From positions 1 to 64,000 of the forward strand of contig NZ_JACIGK010000023.1 in assembly GCF_014197915.1 (NCBI RefSeq): a stretch of 64,000 nucleotides of DNA, read 5' to 3'. This document shows, piece after piece, positions 1 through 9,187 of the stretch (position 1 is its first letter; every line of letters begins with the position of its first letter). A program made the position numbers and the translations under genes. The notes under the pieces are model-generated. The model ran no database searches and was not told the DNA's origin. It saw only the letters and a list, made by a program, of their open reading frames with translations. The stretch is from Roseospira visakhapatnamensis. Lineage in GTDB: Bacteria; Pseudomonadota; Alphaproteobacteria; Rhodospirillales; Rhodospirillaceae.

Positions 1-91
1 GATCGTCCGAGATGAAGTTCGCCATCGCCCGATCCTGATGACTTGAGCCATAGACCGATTCTACCCGAGCCCGCCCAAATCCGACAGACTG

Positions 92-1507
92 CTAGTCCAC
101 CCAGCTGATGCGCAGCATGTTGGTGGTGCCCGGGCGGCCGAAGGGCACGCCGGCGATGATCACCAGCCGCTGGCCGGCCTCGGCGAAGCCCCCGGCGCGG
201 GCCAGGGCGCCGGCCTTGGCCACCATGTCGATGTCGTCGGTCAGCTCGGCGCAGGCGGCGCCATGCACCCCCCACACCAGGGCCATGCGCCGCGCCACCT
301 GGGCGCTCGGCGTGAAGCACAGGATGGGCACGCCCGGCCGCTCCCGCGCCGACCGCAGGGTGGTGAAGCCCGACGACGTGAAGGTCACGATGGCCGCCGC
401 GCCCAGGGTGCGCGCCACCTGGCGGGCGGCGGCGCAGATGGCGTCGGCGGCGCTGTTCTCCGGGTCACCGCGTCCGGCCTCGACGATGGCGCGATAGTGC
501 TCGTCCGCCTGCACCCTGTGCAAGATGCGGTCCATGATGCTGACCGCCGCCACCGGGTGCTCCCCCACCGAGGTCTCGGCCGACAGCATCACCGCGTCGG
601 CGCCGTCGTAGATGGCCGTGGCCACGTCCGACGCCTCGGCCCGCGTGGGCGCCGGCGCCTGGATCATGCTTTCCAGCATCTGGGTCGCCACCACCACCGG
701 CTTGCCGGCGCTGCGGCACGCGCGGATGATGCGCTTCTGAACGATGGGCACGGTCTCCGGCGGCACCTCCACCCCCAGGTCGCCGCGCGCGACCATGATC
801 GCGTCGGACAGGTCGATGATCTCGCCCAGGTGGTCCAATGCGCTGGGTTTCTCAAGCTTGCTGACGATGGCCGCGCGGCCCCGCACCACCTTGCGGATGT
901 CGGCCACGTCCTCGGGCCGCTGCACGAACGACAGCGCCACCCAGTCCACGCCGATGGACAGCGCGAAGTCGAGGTCGCGGCGGTCCTTCTCGGTCAGGGC
1001 GGAGATCGGCAGCACCACGTTGGGCACGTTCAGGCCCTTGTGGTCCGACAGCACGCCCCCGGCCAGAACCTGGGTCACCGCCACGCCGTCCTGGACCTCA
1101 TGCACGCGCAGCCGCAGCTTGCCGTCGTCGAGCATGAGGTCGGTGCCGGAGTCCAGCACCTGGAAGATCTCGGGATGGGGCAGGCACACGCGGCTCTCGT
1201 CCCCCAGTTCCGGCGACAGGTCGAGGCGAAAGGCGTCCCCCGCGCGCAACGTCACGCGCCCCCCCATGAAGGCGCCCACGCGAAGCTTCGGCCCTTGCAG
1301 GTCGGCCAGCGCCGCCAGGGGCCGCCGCACCCGTTCCTCGACCTCGCGCACGACCCGCAGGTGGTGTTCGTGCTCCGCGTGGGTGCCGTGGCTGAAGTTC
1401 AGGCGGAACACGTCGGCGCCGGCCCTGGCCAGGGCCTCTATGGTGCCCTCGGCGGTGGTGGCCGGTCCCAGGGTGGCGACGATCTTGGCGCAGCGGGTGT
1501 GTGTCAT
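92..1507 (-). CDS. pyk: Pyruvate kinase
   Basis: Catalyses the last step of glycolysis, phosphoenolpyruvate plus ADP to pyruvate plus ATP, in the cytosol. The 471-residue product has the usual length of bacterial enzymes. Visible motifs are RLNFSHG near the N-terminus (nucleotide and K+ site), IVSKLEK followed by IMVARGDLGVE (catalytic Lys and metal-binding Glu/Asp region), and VVATQMLESM in the barrel. The C-terminal alpha/beta domain includes the segment TSSGFTTLRSARERPGVPI. The start is ATG at 1507. It is the most downstream of three minus-strand housekeeping genes and is about 100 bases from the zapE stop, so it may have its own promoter. No anomalies seen. Identification is secure. Confidence 0.97.
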   Translation of the reverse strand: MTHTRCAKIVATLGPATTAEGTIEALARAGADVFRLNFSHGTHAEHEHHLRVVREVEERVRRPLAALADLQGPKLRVGAFMGGRVTLRAGDAFRLDLSPELGDESRVCLPHPEIFQVLDSGTDLMLDDGKLRLRVHEVQDGVAVTQVLAGGVLSDHKGLNVPNVVLPISALTEKDRRDLDFALSIGVDWVALSFVQRPEDVADIRKVVRGRAAIVSKLEKPSALDHLGEIIDLSDAIMVARGDLGVEVPPETVPIVQKRIIRACRSAGKPVVVATQMLESMIQAPAPTRAEASDVATAIYDGADAVMLSAETSVGEHPVAAVSIMDRILHRVQADEHYRAIVEAGRGDPENSAADAICAAARQVARTLGAAAIVTFTSSGFTTLRSARERPGVPILCFTPSAQVARRMALVWGVHGAACAELTDDIDMVAKAGALARAGGFAEAGQRLVIIAGVPFGRPGTTNMLRISWVD

Positions 1508-1606
1508 GTCAGCCCTACCTTAGACAGAGCGCGGGCGCGAAAGAAAGCGCCGCTGCGTGACGATTTCAAGAGCGGACCCGGGCGACCCTCGGCCGGCACC
1601 GGAGGG

Positions 1607-2839
1607 TCAGGATGGCGGCGCCGGAGCGGGGGCAGCGCCCCCGCCGACGGCGGGGGGGGCGTCCCCCTCGATCAGGTGCGGCCGTCCCAGGTAGTCGGCG
1701 GCGCGCATTTCCATGAGGCGGGAGACGGTGCGATCGAACTCGAACCGGCCGTCCCCGGCCTGGTACAGCGCCTCGGCCGGTCCGGCGGCGGAACACACCA
1801 GCGCCGTGCGATGCTCGTACAGGGCATCCACCAGCACCACGAAGCGGCGCGCCCGGTCGCGGTCGGCCGGCGTCAGCAACGGGATGTCGGACAGCAGCAC
1901 CGTGTCGTACAGGCTGGCGATCTCCAGGTAGTCGGCGGCGCCGAGCGGCCGTCCGCACAGGCCGTCGAACGAAAACCACGCCACTCCGTTGCCGGCGCGC
2001 GGCACCGGGATGCGGCGGCCGTGCACCTCCACGGTCTCCGGCGCCTCCGGGGTGCCGTCCAGCAGCGCCCGGAAGATCGCCTCCAGCGCCGCCCGGCTGT
2101 CTGGTCCCAGCGGGTGGTGGTAGACGCGATGTCCCTCCAGCCGGTCGAGGCGATAGTCCCGCTCGGCGTCCAGTTCCAGGACCTCCAGCCGCGCCTCCAG
2201 CATGCGGATGAAGGGCACGAACTTCTCGCGTTGCAGGCCGTCCTTGTACAAGTCCGCCGGAATCCGGTTGGAGGTGGTGACCACCACCACGCCCGCGTCC
2301 ATCAGCCGCTCGAACAGGCGGGCGACGATCATGGCGTCGGCGATGTCCTTGACCTCCATCTCGTCCAGGCACAACAACGTGACCTCGGCGGCGATGCCGT
2401 CGGCCAGCCGCACCAGCGGATCGCGCCCCTCGCGGCCGTCCTGGCGCCAGCGGTGCAGGGTCTCGTGCACCTCGCGCATCAGAACGTGGAAGTGCTGCCG
2501 CCGCTTGCGGGCGATGGGCACGGTGTCCACCAGCAGGTCCATGAGCATGGACTTGCCGCGCCCGACGGCCCCATGGATGTACAGGCCATGCGGCGCCTCC
2601 ACCGACCGGCCGCGCGCGGGGGTCCCCGCTCCGCCCAGGCCCAGCCGCGCCAGCAGGCCCGCGCCGCCGCCCGCCGCCCGTCCCGCGCCGCGCCCGCCGC
2701 GCGTCTGGTCATGCGCCGGCAGGGCCTCGGCCAGCGCCTCCAGGCGGCGGACCACATGCTCCTGCGCCGTGTCCGCGCGCAGGGTGCCGTCGGCCAGGAG
2801 GGCGCGGTACCGCGCCAGCGGGCCGTGGTCCGCCGTCAT
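1607..2839 (-). CDS. zapE: Cell division ATPase ZapE/AFG1 family
   Basis: AFG1-like AAA-type ATPase. Bacterial ZapE associates with the Z-ring, and mitochondrial Afg1/Lace1 acts in membrane protein turnover. The 410-residue product has Walker A GAVGRGKS at about residues 90-97, Walker B LCLDEMEV, and the sensor-like segment VVVTTSNRIPADLY. The ATG at 2839 is chosen because AAGGACA lies just upstream. An in-frame extension to 2893 has no such site. An Ala/Gly-rich segment at about residues 48-75 precedes the ATPase core and is probably a flexible insertion. The C-terminal tail is Pro/Ala-rich. It lies between tyrS and pyk on the same strand, and a candidate promoter sits directly upstream. Confidence 0.93.
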   Translation of the reverse strand: MTADHGPLARYRALLADGTLRADTAQEHVVRRLEALAEALPAHDQTRGGRGAGRAAGGGAGLLARLGLGGAGTPARGRSVEAPHGLYIHGAVGRGKSMLMDLLVDTVPIARKRRQHFHVLMREVHETLHRWRQDGREGRDPLVRLADGIAAEVTLLCLDEMEVKDIADAMIVARLFERLMDAGVVVVTTSNRIPADLYKDGLQREKFVPFIRMLEARLEVLELDAERDYRLDRLEGHRVYHHPLGPDSRAALEAIFRALLDGTPEAPETVEVHGRRIPVPRAGNGVAWFSFDGLCGRPLGAADYLEIASLYDTVLLSDIPLLTPADRDRARRFVVLVDALYEHRTALVCSAAGPAEALYQAGDGRFEFDRTVSRLMEMRAADYLGRPHLIEGDAPPAVGGGAAPAPAPPS

Positions 2840-2882
2840 GGGCCTGTCCTTCCTGGGTTCGGCAGCAGAGGGCATCCCTCGC

Positions 2883-2910
2883 AAGATAATCAAACTCGGC
2901 TTACTTGCAA
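2883..2910 (-). promoter_or_regulatory. Candidate sigma-70-type promoter for zapE
   Basis: Reading the minus strand, TTGCAA (2905-2910) and TATCTT (2883-2888) are separated by 16 bases, about 44 bases before the zapE start. The stretch is clearly AT-richer than its surroundings. This is motif matching only. Confidence 0.4.
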
Positions 2911-2960
2911 GAATCGCGCCGTTTTCGCGAAGAAGTCAGGCGCCAGTCAACTCGGCCCGG

Positions 2961-4211
2961 TCAACTCACCCTGACCAGGGCGTGACTCTTGCGCCCGGCC
3001 GACAGCTTGATCTCGCCGTCCTTCAGGTCGGCATCGGTCACCATGCGGGTGATGTCGTCCAGGACCGTATCGTTCAGGCGCGCGCCGCCCCCCTTGATGA
3101 GGCGCTTGGCCTCACCGTTGGACACCGTCAGGCCCGCGCGGGTGAACAAGGCCGGCGCCGGGATGCCCGCCGCCAGATCGTCGGCGGAAACGGTCACGGT
3201 GGGCAGGTCCTCGCCGACCCCGCCCTGTTCGAACACCGCGCGCGCGGTCCCGGCGGCGGCCAGCGCGGCGGCCTCGCCATGGGCCAGCGTGGTCGCCTCG
3301 TGGGCCAGCACCTTCTTCGCCTCGTTGATCTCGGCGCCCTCCAGGGCCTCCAGGCGCGCGATCTCGTCCAGCGGCAGTTCGGTGAACAGGCGCAGGAAGC
3401 GGCCCACGTCCGCGTCCTCGGTGTTGCGCCAGAACTGCCAGAAGTCGTAGGGCGACAACTGTTCGGCGTTCAGCCACACCGCGCCCTGGGCGCTCTTGCC
3501 CATCTTGGCGCCCGAGGCGGAGGTGATCAGCGGCACGGTCAGCCCGAACAGCGACAGGCCGTCGCAGCGCCGCCCCAGCTCCACGCCGTTGACGATGTTC
3601 CCCCACTGGTCGGCGCCGCCCATCTGCAAGCGGATGCCGTCGCGTCGCGCCAATTCCAGGAAGTCATACGCCTGGAGGATCATGTAGTTGAACTCCAGGA
3701 ACGACATGTGCGTCTCGCGCTCCAGCCGCATGCGCACCGAATCGAAGGTCAGCATGCGGTTGACCGAGAAGTGACGGCCATAGTCGCGCAGGAACGGAAT
3801 GTAGGACAGCGTGCTCAGCCAGTCGGCGTTGTTGACCATGCGCGCATCCGTCGGCCCGTCGCCGAAGGTCAGGTACTTGGCGAACACGCTCTGGATGCCG
3901 GCCATGTTGGCGGTGATCTCGGCGTCCGTCATCAGCCGCCGGGCATCGTCGCGCCCGGTCGGATCGCCGATGCGCGTGGTGCCGCCGCCCATCAGGACGA
4001 TCGGCCGATGCCCCGTCTTCTGCAACCAGCGCAGCAGCATGATCGACACCAGGCTGCCCACGTGCAGGCTGGGCGCCGTGCAATCGTAACCAATATAGGC
4101 GGAGACCACCTCCTCGCGCAGCAGCGCGTCCAGCGCCGTGGTGTCGGTGCAGGCGTCCACGAAGCCACGGTCGTGGATGATGCGCAGGAAATCGGAGGAA
4201 ACGGTGGTCAT
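2961..4211 (-). CDS. tyrS: Tyrosyl-tRNA synthetase
   Basis: Class I aminoacyl-tRNA synthetase that charges tRNA-Tyr in the cytosol. The 416-residue product has the HIGH-equivalent HVGS at residues 50-53 and the KMSKS-equivalent KMGKS at residues 236-240. A C-terminal S4-like RNA-binding segment follows ([20 protein letters not shown]). The ATG at 4211 gives the family start ([19 protein letters not shown]). Upstream in-frame codons up to 4583 run through the divergent anmK gene and are not family-like. It is divergent from anmK. Confidence 0.97.
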   Translation of the reverse strand: MTTVSSDFLRIIHDRGFVDACTDTTALDALLREEVVSAYIGYDCTAPSLHVGSLVSIMLLRWLQKTGHRPIVLMGGGTTRIGDPTGRDDARRLMTDAEITANMAGIQSVFAKYLTFGDGPTDARMVNNADWLSTLSYIPFLRDYGRHFSVNRMLTFDSVRMRLERETHMSFLEFNYMILQAYDFLELARRDGIRLQMGGADQWGNIVNGVELGRRCDGLSLFGLTVPLITSASGAKMGKSAQGAVWLNAEQLSPYDFWQFWRNTEDADVGRFLRLFTELPLDEIARLEALEGAEINEAKKVLAHEATTLAHGEAAALAAAGTARAVFEQGGVGEDLPTVTVSADDLAAGIPAPALFTRAGLTVSNGEAKRLIKGGGARLNDTVLDDITRMVTDADLKDGEIKLSAGRKSHALVRVS

Positions 4212-4291
4212 GGCGGATCTCGATCGGAGGAAGGGGCGACGGCGCGGCGGACATCCAGAGTCATCGCGCGCCTTGTCGCGGGCGGGGACGT

Positions 4292-4321
4292 TTAGCACAC
4301 TCCCTTCTTTCGGAAAAGCAA
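4292..4321 (-). promoter_or_regulatory. Candidate tyrS promoter in the tyrS/anmK divergent gap
   Basis: On the minus strand TTGCTT (4316-4321) and TGCTAA (4292-4297) are spaced by 18 bases, about 80 bases upstream of tyrS. It is the only AT-richer stretch in the gap and overlaps the likely leader of anmK. Supported by motif match only. Confidence 0.35.
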
Positions 4322-4332
4322 GGGCCGTGATC

Positions 4333-5556
4333 ATGATCCCGTTTCCCAAGGGCCTGTCCCGCACCCCCGCCCGGCGTCCGCCGGCCCGCCGCCCCGTGGG
4401 CCGCGCGGCGGATGCGCCCCGGGATGCCCCCCCAGCCACAGCCGCGAGCGCCACGCCCGACCGGGATCCGGCGGCCACCTGGCTGGTGGTGGGGCTGATG
4501 AGCGGCACCTCCATGGACGGCATCGACGCCGCGCTGATCGAGACCGACGGCGAGATGATCGCCGGACGCGGCCCGGCGATCACCCTGCCTTACGACGACA
4601 CCCTGCGGGCGCGGCTGCGCGCCATGCTGGGCCGAACCGACCTGGGGGACGACGAGGGCCGGCGGCTCGGCCGCGACCTGGCGCTGCGCCACGCCCAGGC
4701 GGTGCGAACGCTGCTGACCGGCGCGGCGGTGACGCCCGATCTGGTCGGCTTCCATGGCCATACCCTGTGGCATGATCCCCCGGCGCGGCTGACCGTGCAG
4801 GCCGGCGACGCCGCCCTTCTGGCCCGCGAGCTGGGGATCCCGGTGGTGGCCGACCTGCGTCAGGCGGACGTGGCGGCCGGCGGCGAGGGCGCGCCGCTGG
4901 CCCCGGTCTATCACGCCGCCCTGGCGGCCGGCCTGGAGCGGCCGCTGGCGGTCCTGAACGTGGGCGGCGTGGCCAATGTCACCTGGATCGGCGCGGACGG
5001 CCCCGACGACCTGCTGGCCTTCGACACCGGCCCGGGCAACGGCCCGCTGGACGACTGGGTTGCCCGGCACACCGGCGAGAGCCGGGACACCGACGGGCGC
5101 CTGGCCCTGTCGGGCAGGGTGGACGAGGCGCGCCTGATCCGCCTGATGGATCATCCCTACTTCGGCCGGGCGGCGCCCAAGTCGCTGGACCGGGGCGACT
5201 TCGACGCGCATATCGCCGGCATCGTCGCGGGCCTGTCGGTGGCCGACGGCGCCGCCACCCTGACGGCCATGGCCGCCGCCGCCGTGGTGCAGGGCGCCGC
5301 CCTGTTGCCGCGCCCGCCGCTGCGCTGGCTGGTCACGGGGGGTGGGCGCCACAACCCGGCGCTGATGGACACGCTGGCACGCTGGCTCGACGCCCCGGTC
5401 GCGCCCGTGGAGGCCGTGGGATGGGACGGCGACGCGCTGGAGGCCCAGGCCTTCGCCTTCATGGCCGCGCGCTGCCGTCGCCGCCTGCCCATCACCTTCC
5501 CGGGCACCACGGGGGCGCCGTGGCCCCTGGTGGGGGGACAGGTCTACCAGCCTTAG
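4333..5556 (+). CDS. anmK: Anhydro-N-acetylmuramic acid kinase
   Basis: Phosphorylates and hydrolyses 1,6-anhydro-MurNAc to MurNAc-6-phosphate in cytosolic cell-wall recycling. Family signatures are [20 protein letters not shown] (sugar-kinase phosphate loop), [23 protein letters not shown] and the C-terminal [12 protein letters not shown]. From ATG 4333 the product is 407 residues. The first 50 or so are Arg/Pro/Ala-rich and precede the conserved core, so the true start may be later, or GTG 4327 may be used. It is divergent from tyrS and converges on bchJ with a gap of only 19 bases. Confidence 0.94.
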   Translation: MIPFPKGLSRTPARRPPARRPVGRAADAPRDAPPATAASATPDRDPAATWLVVGLMSGTSMDGIDAALIETDGEMIAGRGPAITLPYDDTLRARLRAMLGRTDLGDDEGRRLGRDLALRHAQAVRTLLTGAAVTPDLVGFHGHTLWHDPPARLTVQAGDAALLARELGIPVVADLRQADVAAGGEGAPLAPVYHAALAAGLERPLAVLNVGGVANVTWIGADGPDDLLAFDTGPGNGPLDDWVARHTGESRDTDGRLALSGRVDEARLIRLMDHPYFGRAAPKSLDRGDFDAHIAGIVAGLSVADGAATLTAMAAAAVVQGAALLPRPPLRWLVTGGGRHNPALMDTLARWLDAPVAPVEAVGWDGDALEAQAFAFMAARCRRRLPITFPGTTGAPWPLVGGQVYQP

Positions 5557-5575
5557 CGCCGACCAGGGTCCACGC

Positions 5576-6283
5576 CTACCACGCGGCCTCGAACACGCAG
5601 GCGGGCGCGCCCTGGGCCTGACAGGCGGTCTCGCGCACCGCGGCCCGTCGCGTCACCAGCACCTGGAACAGCCGTTCGAAGGTGGCGGCGTAGTACCCGC
5701 AGACGGGCGCCGGGGCCGGCCGGTCGGCGGGGTCCACGGCCTGCTGAATGGGGCCGTTCTCGATCACCAGGCGGGTGGGGCGCCCGGCCGTGCCCTCGAA
5801 CCGGCCGCCGCCGGCGAAGGTCCAGGAGTTCTTGCCCATGGCGGTGATCAGGACACGCGCCGCCGGCACCGGGGGCAGCACCTTCAGGATGGCCTGGGCC
5901 GGCTTGGGAATGCGAACCGCCAGCAGGTAGTCGGCGGTGGCGATGCCGGCATGCCGGTTGATCGCCGCCCGGTGCTCGGCCGGCAGCCGGGCCAGCAGCG
6001 CGCGGTGCAGGGCGGTGACCTCCCCGGCGGGCACCATGGCCCCCGGGGGCGTGTCCCGGTAGCGGGCCAGGCCGGCCTGCTCGAACACCGCCCGGGTCTC
6101 GTCGGCGCCCAGCACGGCGGTCAGCGCCTCGTTGACGCGGATGATGGCGTTGGGACCGATGCGGGCGGTCTCGACGCCGGCCCCGGTCGCGGCCACTGCC
6201 CCGGCGGTGTCGGCCGTGTCGGCATGACCGGCGCAGTCGTCGCAGGAACGGCCATCGCCGGGCCGCGCGGACTCAGTGCACAT
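5576..6283 (-). CDS. bchJ: BchJ, V4R-domain bacteriochlorophyll biosynthesis protein
   Basis: BchJ was first proposed as a 4-vinyl reductase of the bacteriochlorophyll pathway. Later work assigned that reaction to BciA/BciB, and BchJ is thought to help handle intermediates. The product is 235 residues. The C-terminal half is a V4R domain, with ITAMGKNSWTFAGGGRF followed by LVIENGP and a C-terminal Cys pair region. The first 40 residues are Ala/Thr/Cys-rich and include CDDC. It is the last gene of the minus-strand photosynthesis superoperon, 119 bases after the PuhE-GTPase gene, which supports the assignment. The start is ATG 6283. Confidence 0.85.
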   Translation of the reverse strand: MCTESARPGDGRSCDDCAGHADTADTAGAVAATGAGVETARIGPNAIIRVNEALTAVLGADETRAVFEQAGLARYRDTPPGAMVPAGEVTALHRALLARLPAEHRAAINRHAGIATADYLLAVRIPKPAQAILKVLPPVPAARVLITAMGKNSWTFAGGGRFEGTAGRPTRLVIENGPIQQAVDPADRPAPAPVCGYYAATFERLFQVLVTRRAAVRETACQAQGAPACVFEAAW

Positions 6284-6402
6284 CGCTGTCTCTCGGACTC
6301 ATCGTTCGGGTGTGGCGTGGACCGGGACTGTAGGGTGGGACCCGGCGAAAGGGAACCATCGTTCACGCCCCGCCGGCGCCCCCGCGCGCCCGCGCCCGGG
6401 GG

Positions 6403-8364
6403 TCACGCGGGCGCGGCCACCGCCCCGCAGGATTCGAACGCCTGCCGCAGCCGGACGCCGTCCAGCCCCCGGCCGACGGCGACTACGCGCGGTTCGCGTG
6501 GGGGCTCGGAGGTCCCCGCCTCACCGGCGTTCAGCGGACCGATGGACGGTCGCCCGCCGGTGACCTCGAAGCGGATCCAGCCCGATCCGACGCGGGCGAT
6601 GCCGCGCAGCCGATCCACCTCGCCATAGGTGCCCTGGGCCACGGCCTCCAGCACCTGGCGCAGCCCTTGCGCGTCCACCTTGCCGGTGATGTCGGCGCTC
6701 CAGGCGCGCAGGTCCAGGACGATCACCTCGCCCGGGCCGGGCGCGGCGCCGGACGCCGCCTCGGCGGAGTCCCCCGAGGCGGCGGGCAGGGTCGACCCAG
6801 GCGCCGGGTCATGATGGTAGTGGTGATGGTGATAGTGGTGATGGTGATGCACCGCCGCCCCGGCGCCGCCCGGCATCGGCGCGGGGCTCGCCGCCTGGAC
6901 CGCCGCTGGCGACCCGATCACGTCGCCGGGCGCGGCGCCGCGATCCACCGCCGCCCGCGCGGCCCGCTCCTCGGGCGTCTCGCGGGGCACGCCATGGTCC
7001 GCCGGCACGATGCGCGCCGCCGGATTGAGCGCCCGCAACGTGCTGGTCACCATGGTCAGGTCGGGGTCGCTCACCAGGTCGGCCTTGTTGACGACGATCA
7101 TGGTGTGCAGCGGAAGGCCGCCCTCGCCGCCGGCATGACCCCCGCCGCCGGCCTGCACCTGGGCCTTCAGGAAGGCGGGCAGGCGCGCGAGGTCGGTCAT
7201 GAAGGCGCTGGCGTCGATCACCACCATCAGCCGCACCGCCTTGATGGACGGGCGGATGTCGGCGCGGTTCAGGACCCGGATCAACACGTCCACGTCGGCG
7301 ATGCCGCTGGGTTCGATCAGCACCCGGTCGGGCGTCCAGGCGGCGATCGACTCCTTGAGTTGGTGCGCCAGGTCGTCGCGCAGCGCGTGGGCCGTGCGGT
7401 TGGCCCCCAGGCGGACGATTGGCGCGCCGTCGGCGTCCTCGTCGCGCTCGCCCACCACGGCCAGCGGATCAAGCTGATGGACCAGAGCCACCACCAGCGC
7501 CTCCGGGTTGGCCCGCGCCAGCCGCTGGCGCAACACGGTGGTCTTCCCGGCCCCCAGGAAGCCGGCGACGATCTCCACGTCGACCGCCGGCGCGTGCGGG
7601 GTGCGCGACCGCAGGCTCCAGTTCCACAGCGCGGCGGCCGGCAACGGCAGCACCAGGAACCAGTGTTCCAGGATGGCCAGCGTCATCATGGTGCCGACGA
7701 AGGTGTAGCCGACGGCGTCGAACGCCGAGACCCCCGGCGCCACGGCCGCCTGGACGATGAACACCGCCACCACGGTGGACACCGTCACGGAGACCGGGAA
7801 CAGCAGGTTGATGGGCCGGGAGTTGTTCAGGAAGCTTTTGAGGAACGCCATGTGGTCGGGCAGGAATTCCTCGTTCAGGTTGCGCACACCCAGGAACACG
7901 TTCAGACGCGCGCTTTCGTGCATCCACCACAGCACCAGGAAGGTCCACAGCCCCACCTGGTTGGGCTGGCCCCAGGTGAGCACCACGATCACCGTCAGCG
8001 TCACGATGATGGACAGCTCGTGGTAAAGGTTGGCCTCCAGGGCGTGGACGAAATGCTTCCAGCCGTGACAACCCTCCGGGCAGGGGCGTTTGCGCGGCCC
8101 GGTCACATAGCCCATGTAGAAGCTGATTTCCTGCCACCCCCAGGCGAGCAGGGCATACGTGAACGCCGCGTAGGCGCCGGAGGAGGTGGTGTCGCCGGCA
8201 TTGGACCACAGACCGTAGAGCGACAACCCGAGAACGCCCGTGGCGACCAGCATGCTCCACTTGAAGGTGCGGGTGGGCAGGCCGTCCAGCAGCAGGATCA
8301 CGCCGGTCGCGAACCACCACAGGAACGCGGCGTGCAGAATGGCCGCAATGTAGGACGTCAGCAA
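6403..8364 (-). CDS. puhE: PuhE photosynthetic complex assembly protein fused to a COG0523 (CobW-type) GTPase
   Basis: A 653-residue two-part protein. Residues 1 to about 252 form a polytopic membrane domain matching PuhE (photosynthetic complex assembly protein 2), including WGWQEISFYMGYVTGPRKR, NLYHELS and WWMHESARLNVFLGVRNLN. Residues 262-653 form a COG0523/CobW-like G3E GTPase: Walker A GFLGAGKT at 268-275, IEPSGIADVDVL at 350-361, NKAD at 426-429, and a C-terminal domain ending about residue 650. The canonical metal-binding GCxCC is replaced by GANRT at 320-324. A His-rich tract (11 His and 2 Tyr, residues 506-518) lies in the linker before the C-terminal domain. The start is TTG 8364, supported by CGGAGG six to seven bases upstream. 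It lies downstream of puhC and before bchJ. The PuhE half is expected in the membrane with the GTPase probably cytosolic. The fused function is inferred to be metal or cofactor delivery during photosystem assembly and is not established. Confidence 0.88.
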   Translation of the reverse strand: MLTSYIAAILHAAFLWWFATGVILLLDGLPTRTFKWSMLVATGVLGLSLYGLWSNAGDTTSSGAYAAFTYALLAWGWQEISFYMGYVTGPRKRPCPEGCHGWKHFVHALEANLYHELSIIVTLTVIVVLTWGQPNQVGLWTFLVLWWMHESARLNVFLGVRNLNEEFLPDHMAFLKSFLNNSRPINLLFPVSVTVSTVVAVFIVQAAVAPGVSAFDAVGYTFVGTMMTLAILEHWFLVLPLPAAALWNWSLRSRTPHAPAVDVEIVAGFLGAGKTTVLRQRLARANPEALVVALVHQLDPLAVVGERDEDADGAPIVRLGANRTAHALRDDLAHQLKESIAAWTPDRVLIEPSGIADVDVLIRVLNRADIRPSIKAVRLMVVIDASAFMTDLARLPAFLKAQVQAGGGGHAGGEGGLPLHTMIVVNKADLVSDPDLTMVTSTLRALNPAARIVPADHGVPRETPEERAARAAVDRGAAPGDVIGSPAAVQAASPAPMPGGAGAAVHHHHHYHHHHYHHDPAPGSTLPAASGDSAEAASGAAPGPGEVIVLDLRAWSADITGKVDAQGLRQVLEAVAQGTYGEVDRLRGIARVGSGWIRFEVTGGRPSIGPLNAGEAGTSEPPREPRVVAVGRGLDGVRLRQAFESCGAVAAPA

Positions 8365-8509
8365 ACCGGCCTCCGTTCCGGCCCGGGCGTCGTGTCCGGG
8401 TTCCTCATACCAGCGGCGGACGAGCGTGACTCATCCGCCGAGCGGCACCGGCCCGCTCCCGAACCACCCTCCGCGCCGGCCCGGTCGATGGGGACCGGCG
8501 CGCTGGCGC

Positions 8510-9103
8510 TCATGGCTCGGCGGCGGGCGCCGGCGACGCCGCCCCTGGGGCCGATCCCGAGTCGTCCTCGGCGCCCGCCATCGTCAGCAGGTCATAGACG
8601 CGGGCCGTGTTGTCCACGCCGTAGGCCTGAAGGGGAATGCTGGTGTCGGTGGTCGGGTCGTCCAGGGTCAGGCGGCCATCGCTCCACAGCGTGACGTGGT
8701 AGGGGGCGCCCTCGCCGACCTGATCCACGCGGCGCTGGCGGTCCAGGCTGCGCACCATGCCTTGCAGGAAGCTGCTCAGGGTGCCGTCGACCACCGTCAG
8801 GGCGCGCCCCTCGGGCATCACGCGGACCTCAAGGCCGTCCTCGCTGCCCACCGGCACGAAGTCGAACGCCTGCGTGGACACCACCGTGACGCCGGTCTCC
8901 CCCTCCCCGGGGTCCAGCCAATAACGCCACGCCGCCGCCAGCCCGATGGTCAGGGCGACCATGGCGAACGCGGCATACAGCAGCGGGGCCGGCGGCGACA
9001 TCGCCTTGTGGCGGGCGCGCCGGATGTCCTTCTCCGTCATGGGACGCGGGTCCTCGGACGACGGATTGGAACGTCGGGTGTCGCGACGGGCGGCACCACT
9101 CAT
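8510..9103 (-). CDS. puhC: PuhC photosynthetic complex assembly protein
   Basis: PuhC-family protein needed for normal reaction-centre/LH1 assembly in Rhodobacter. The 197-residue product has a charged cytosolic N-terminus, one membrane span (about residues 36-56, PLLYAAFAMVALTIGLAAAW) and a soluble, probably periplasmic, domain. A segment such as LSSFLQGMVRSLDRQRR is typical of the family. ATG 9103 is preferred because AGGGAG lies seven to eight bases upstream. A GTG at 9154 has less support, and an internal Met (MTEKDIRR) is a shorter alternative. It lies between puhB and puhE. Confidence 0.9.
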   Translation of the reverse strand: MSGAARRDTRRSNPSSEDPRPMTEKDIRRARHKAMSPPAPLLYAAFAMVALTIGLAAAWRYWLDPGEGETGVTVVSTQAFDFVPVGSEDGLEVRVMPEGRALTVVDGTLSSFLQGMVRSLDRQRRVDQVGEGAPYHVTLWSDGRLTLDDPTTDTSIPLQAYGVDNTARVYDLLTMAGAEDDSGSAPGAASPAPAAEP

Positions 9104-9187
9104 GACGGTCTCCCTGTCAACTGGAGCCAGGATGCCCGGCGCAAGGGCGCCCACGCGGCGCGCCGCTCCGGGACCCCTGGCTCGGTC

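Noticed and set aside
1-91. Possible start of another minus-strand gene before the window edge (ATG at 25, reading MANFISDD)
   Set aside because: Only eight codons are visible with no clear ribosome site, so it cannot be supported.
263-2974. A 903-residue open frame on the plus strand opposite pyk and zapE
   Set aside because: It is the GC-driven mirror of well-identified minus-strand genes. Composition is His/Arg/Gln/Gly-rich without any family motif.
6805-6855. GTGATG-like triplet repetition resembling a microsatellite or CRISPR-like repeat
   Set aside because: It is the antisense of a His-codon run inside the PuhE-GTPase gene; no spacers or regular repeat units.
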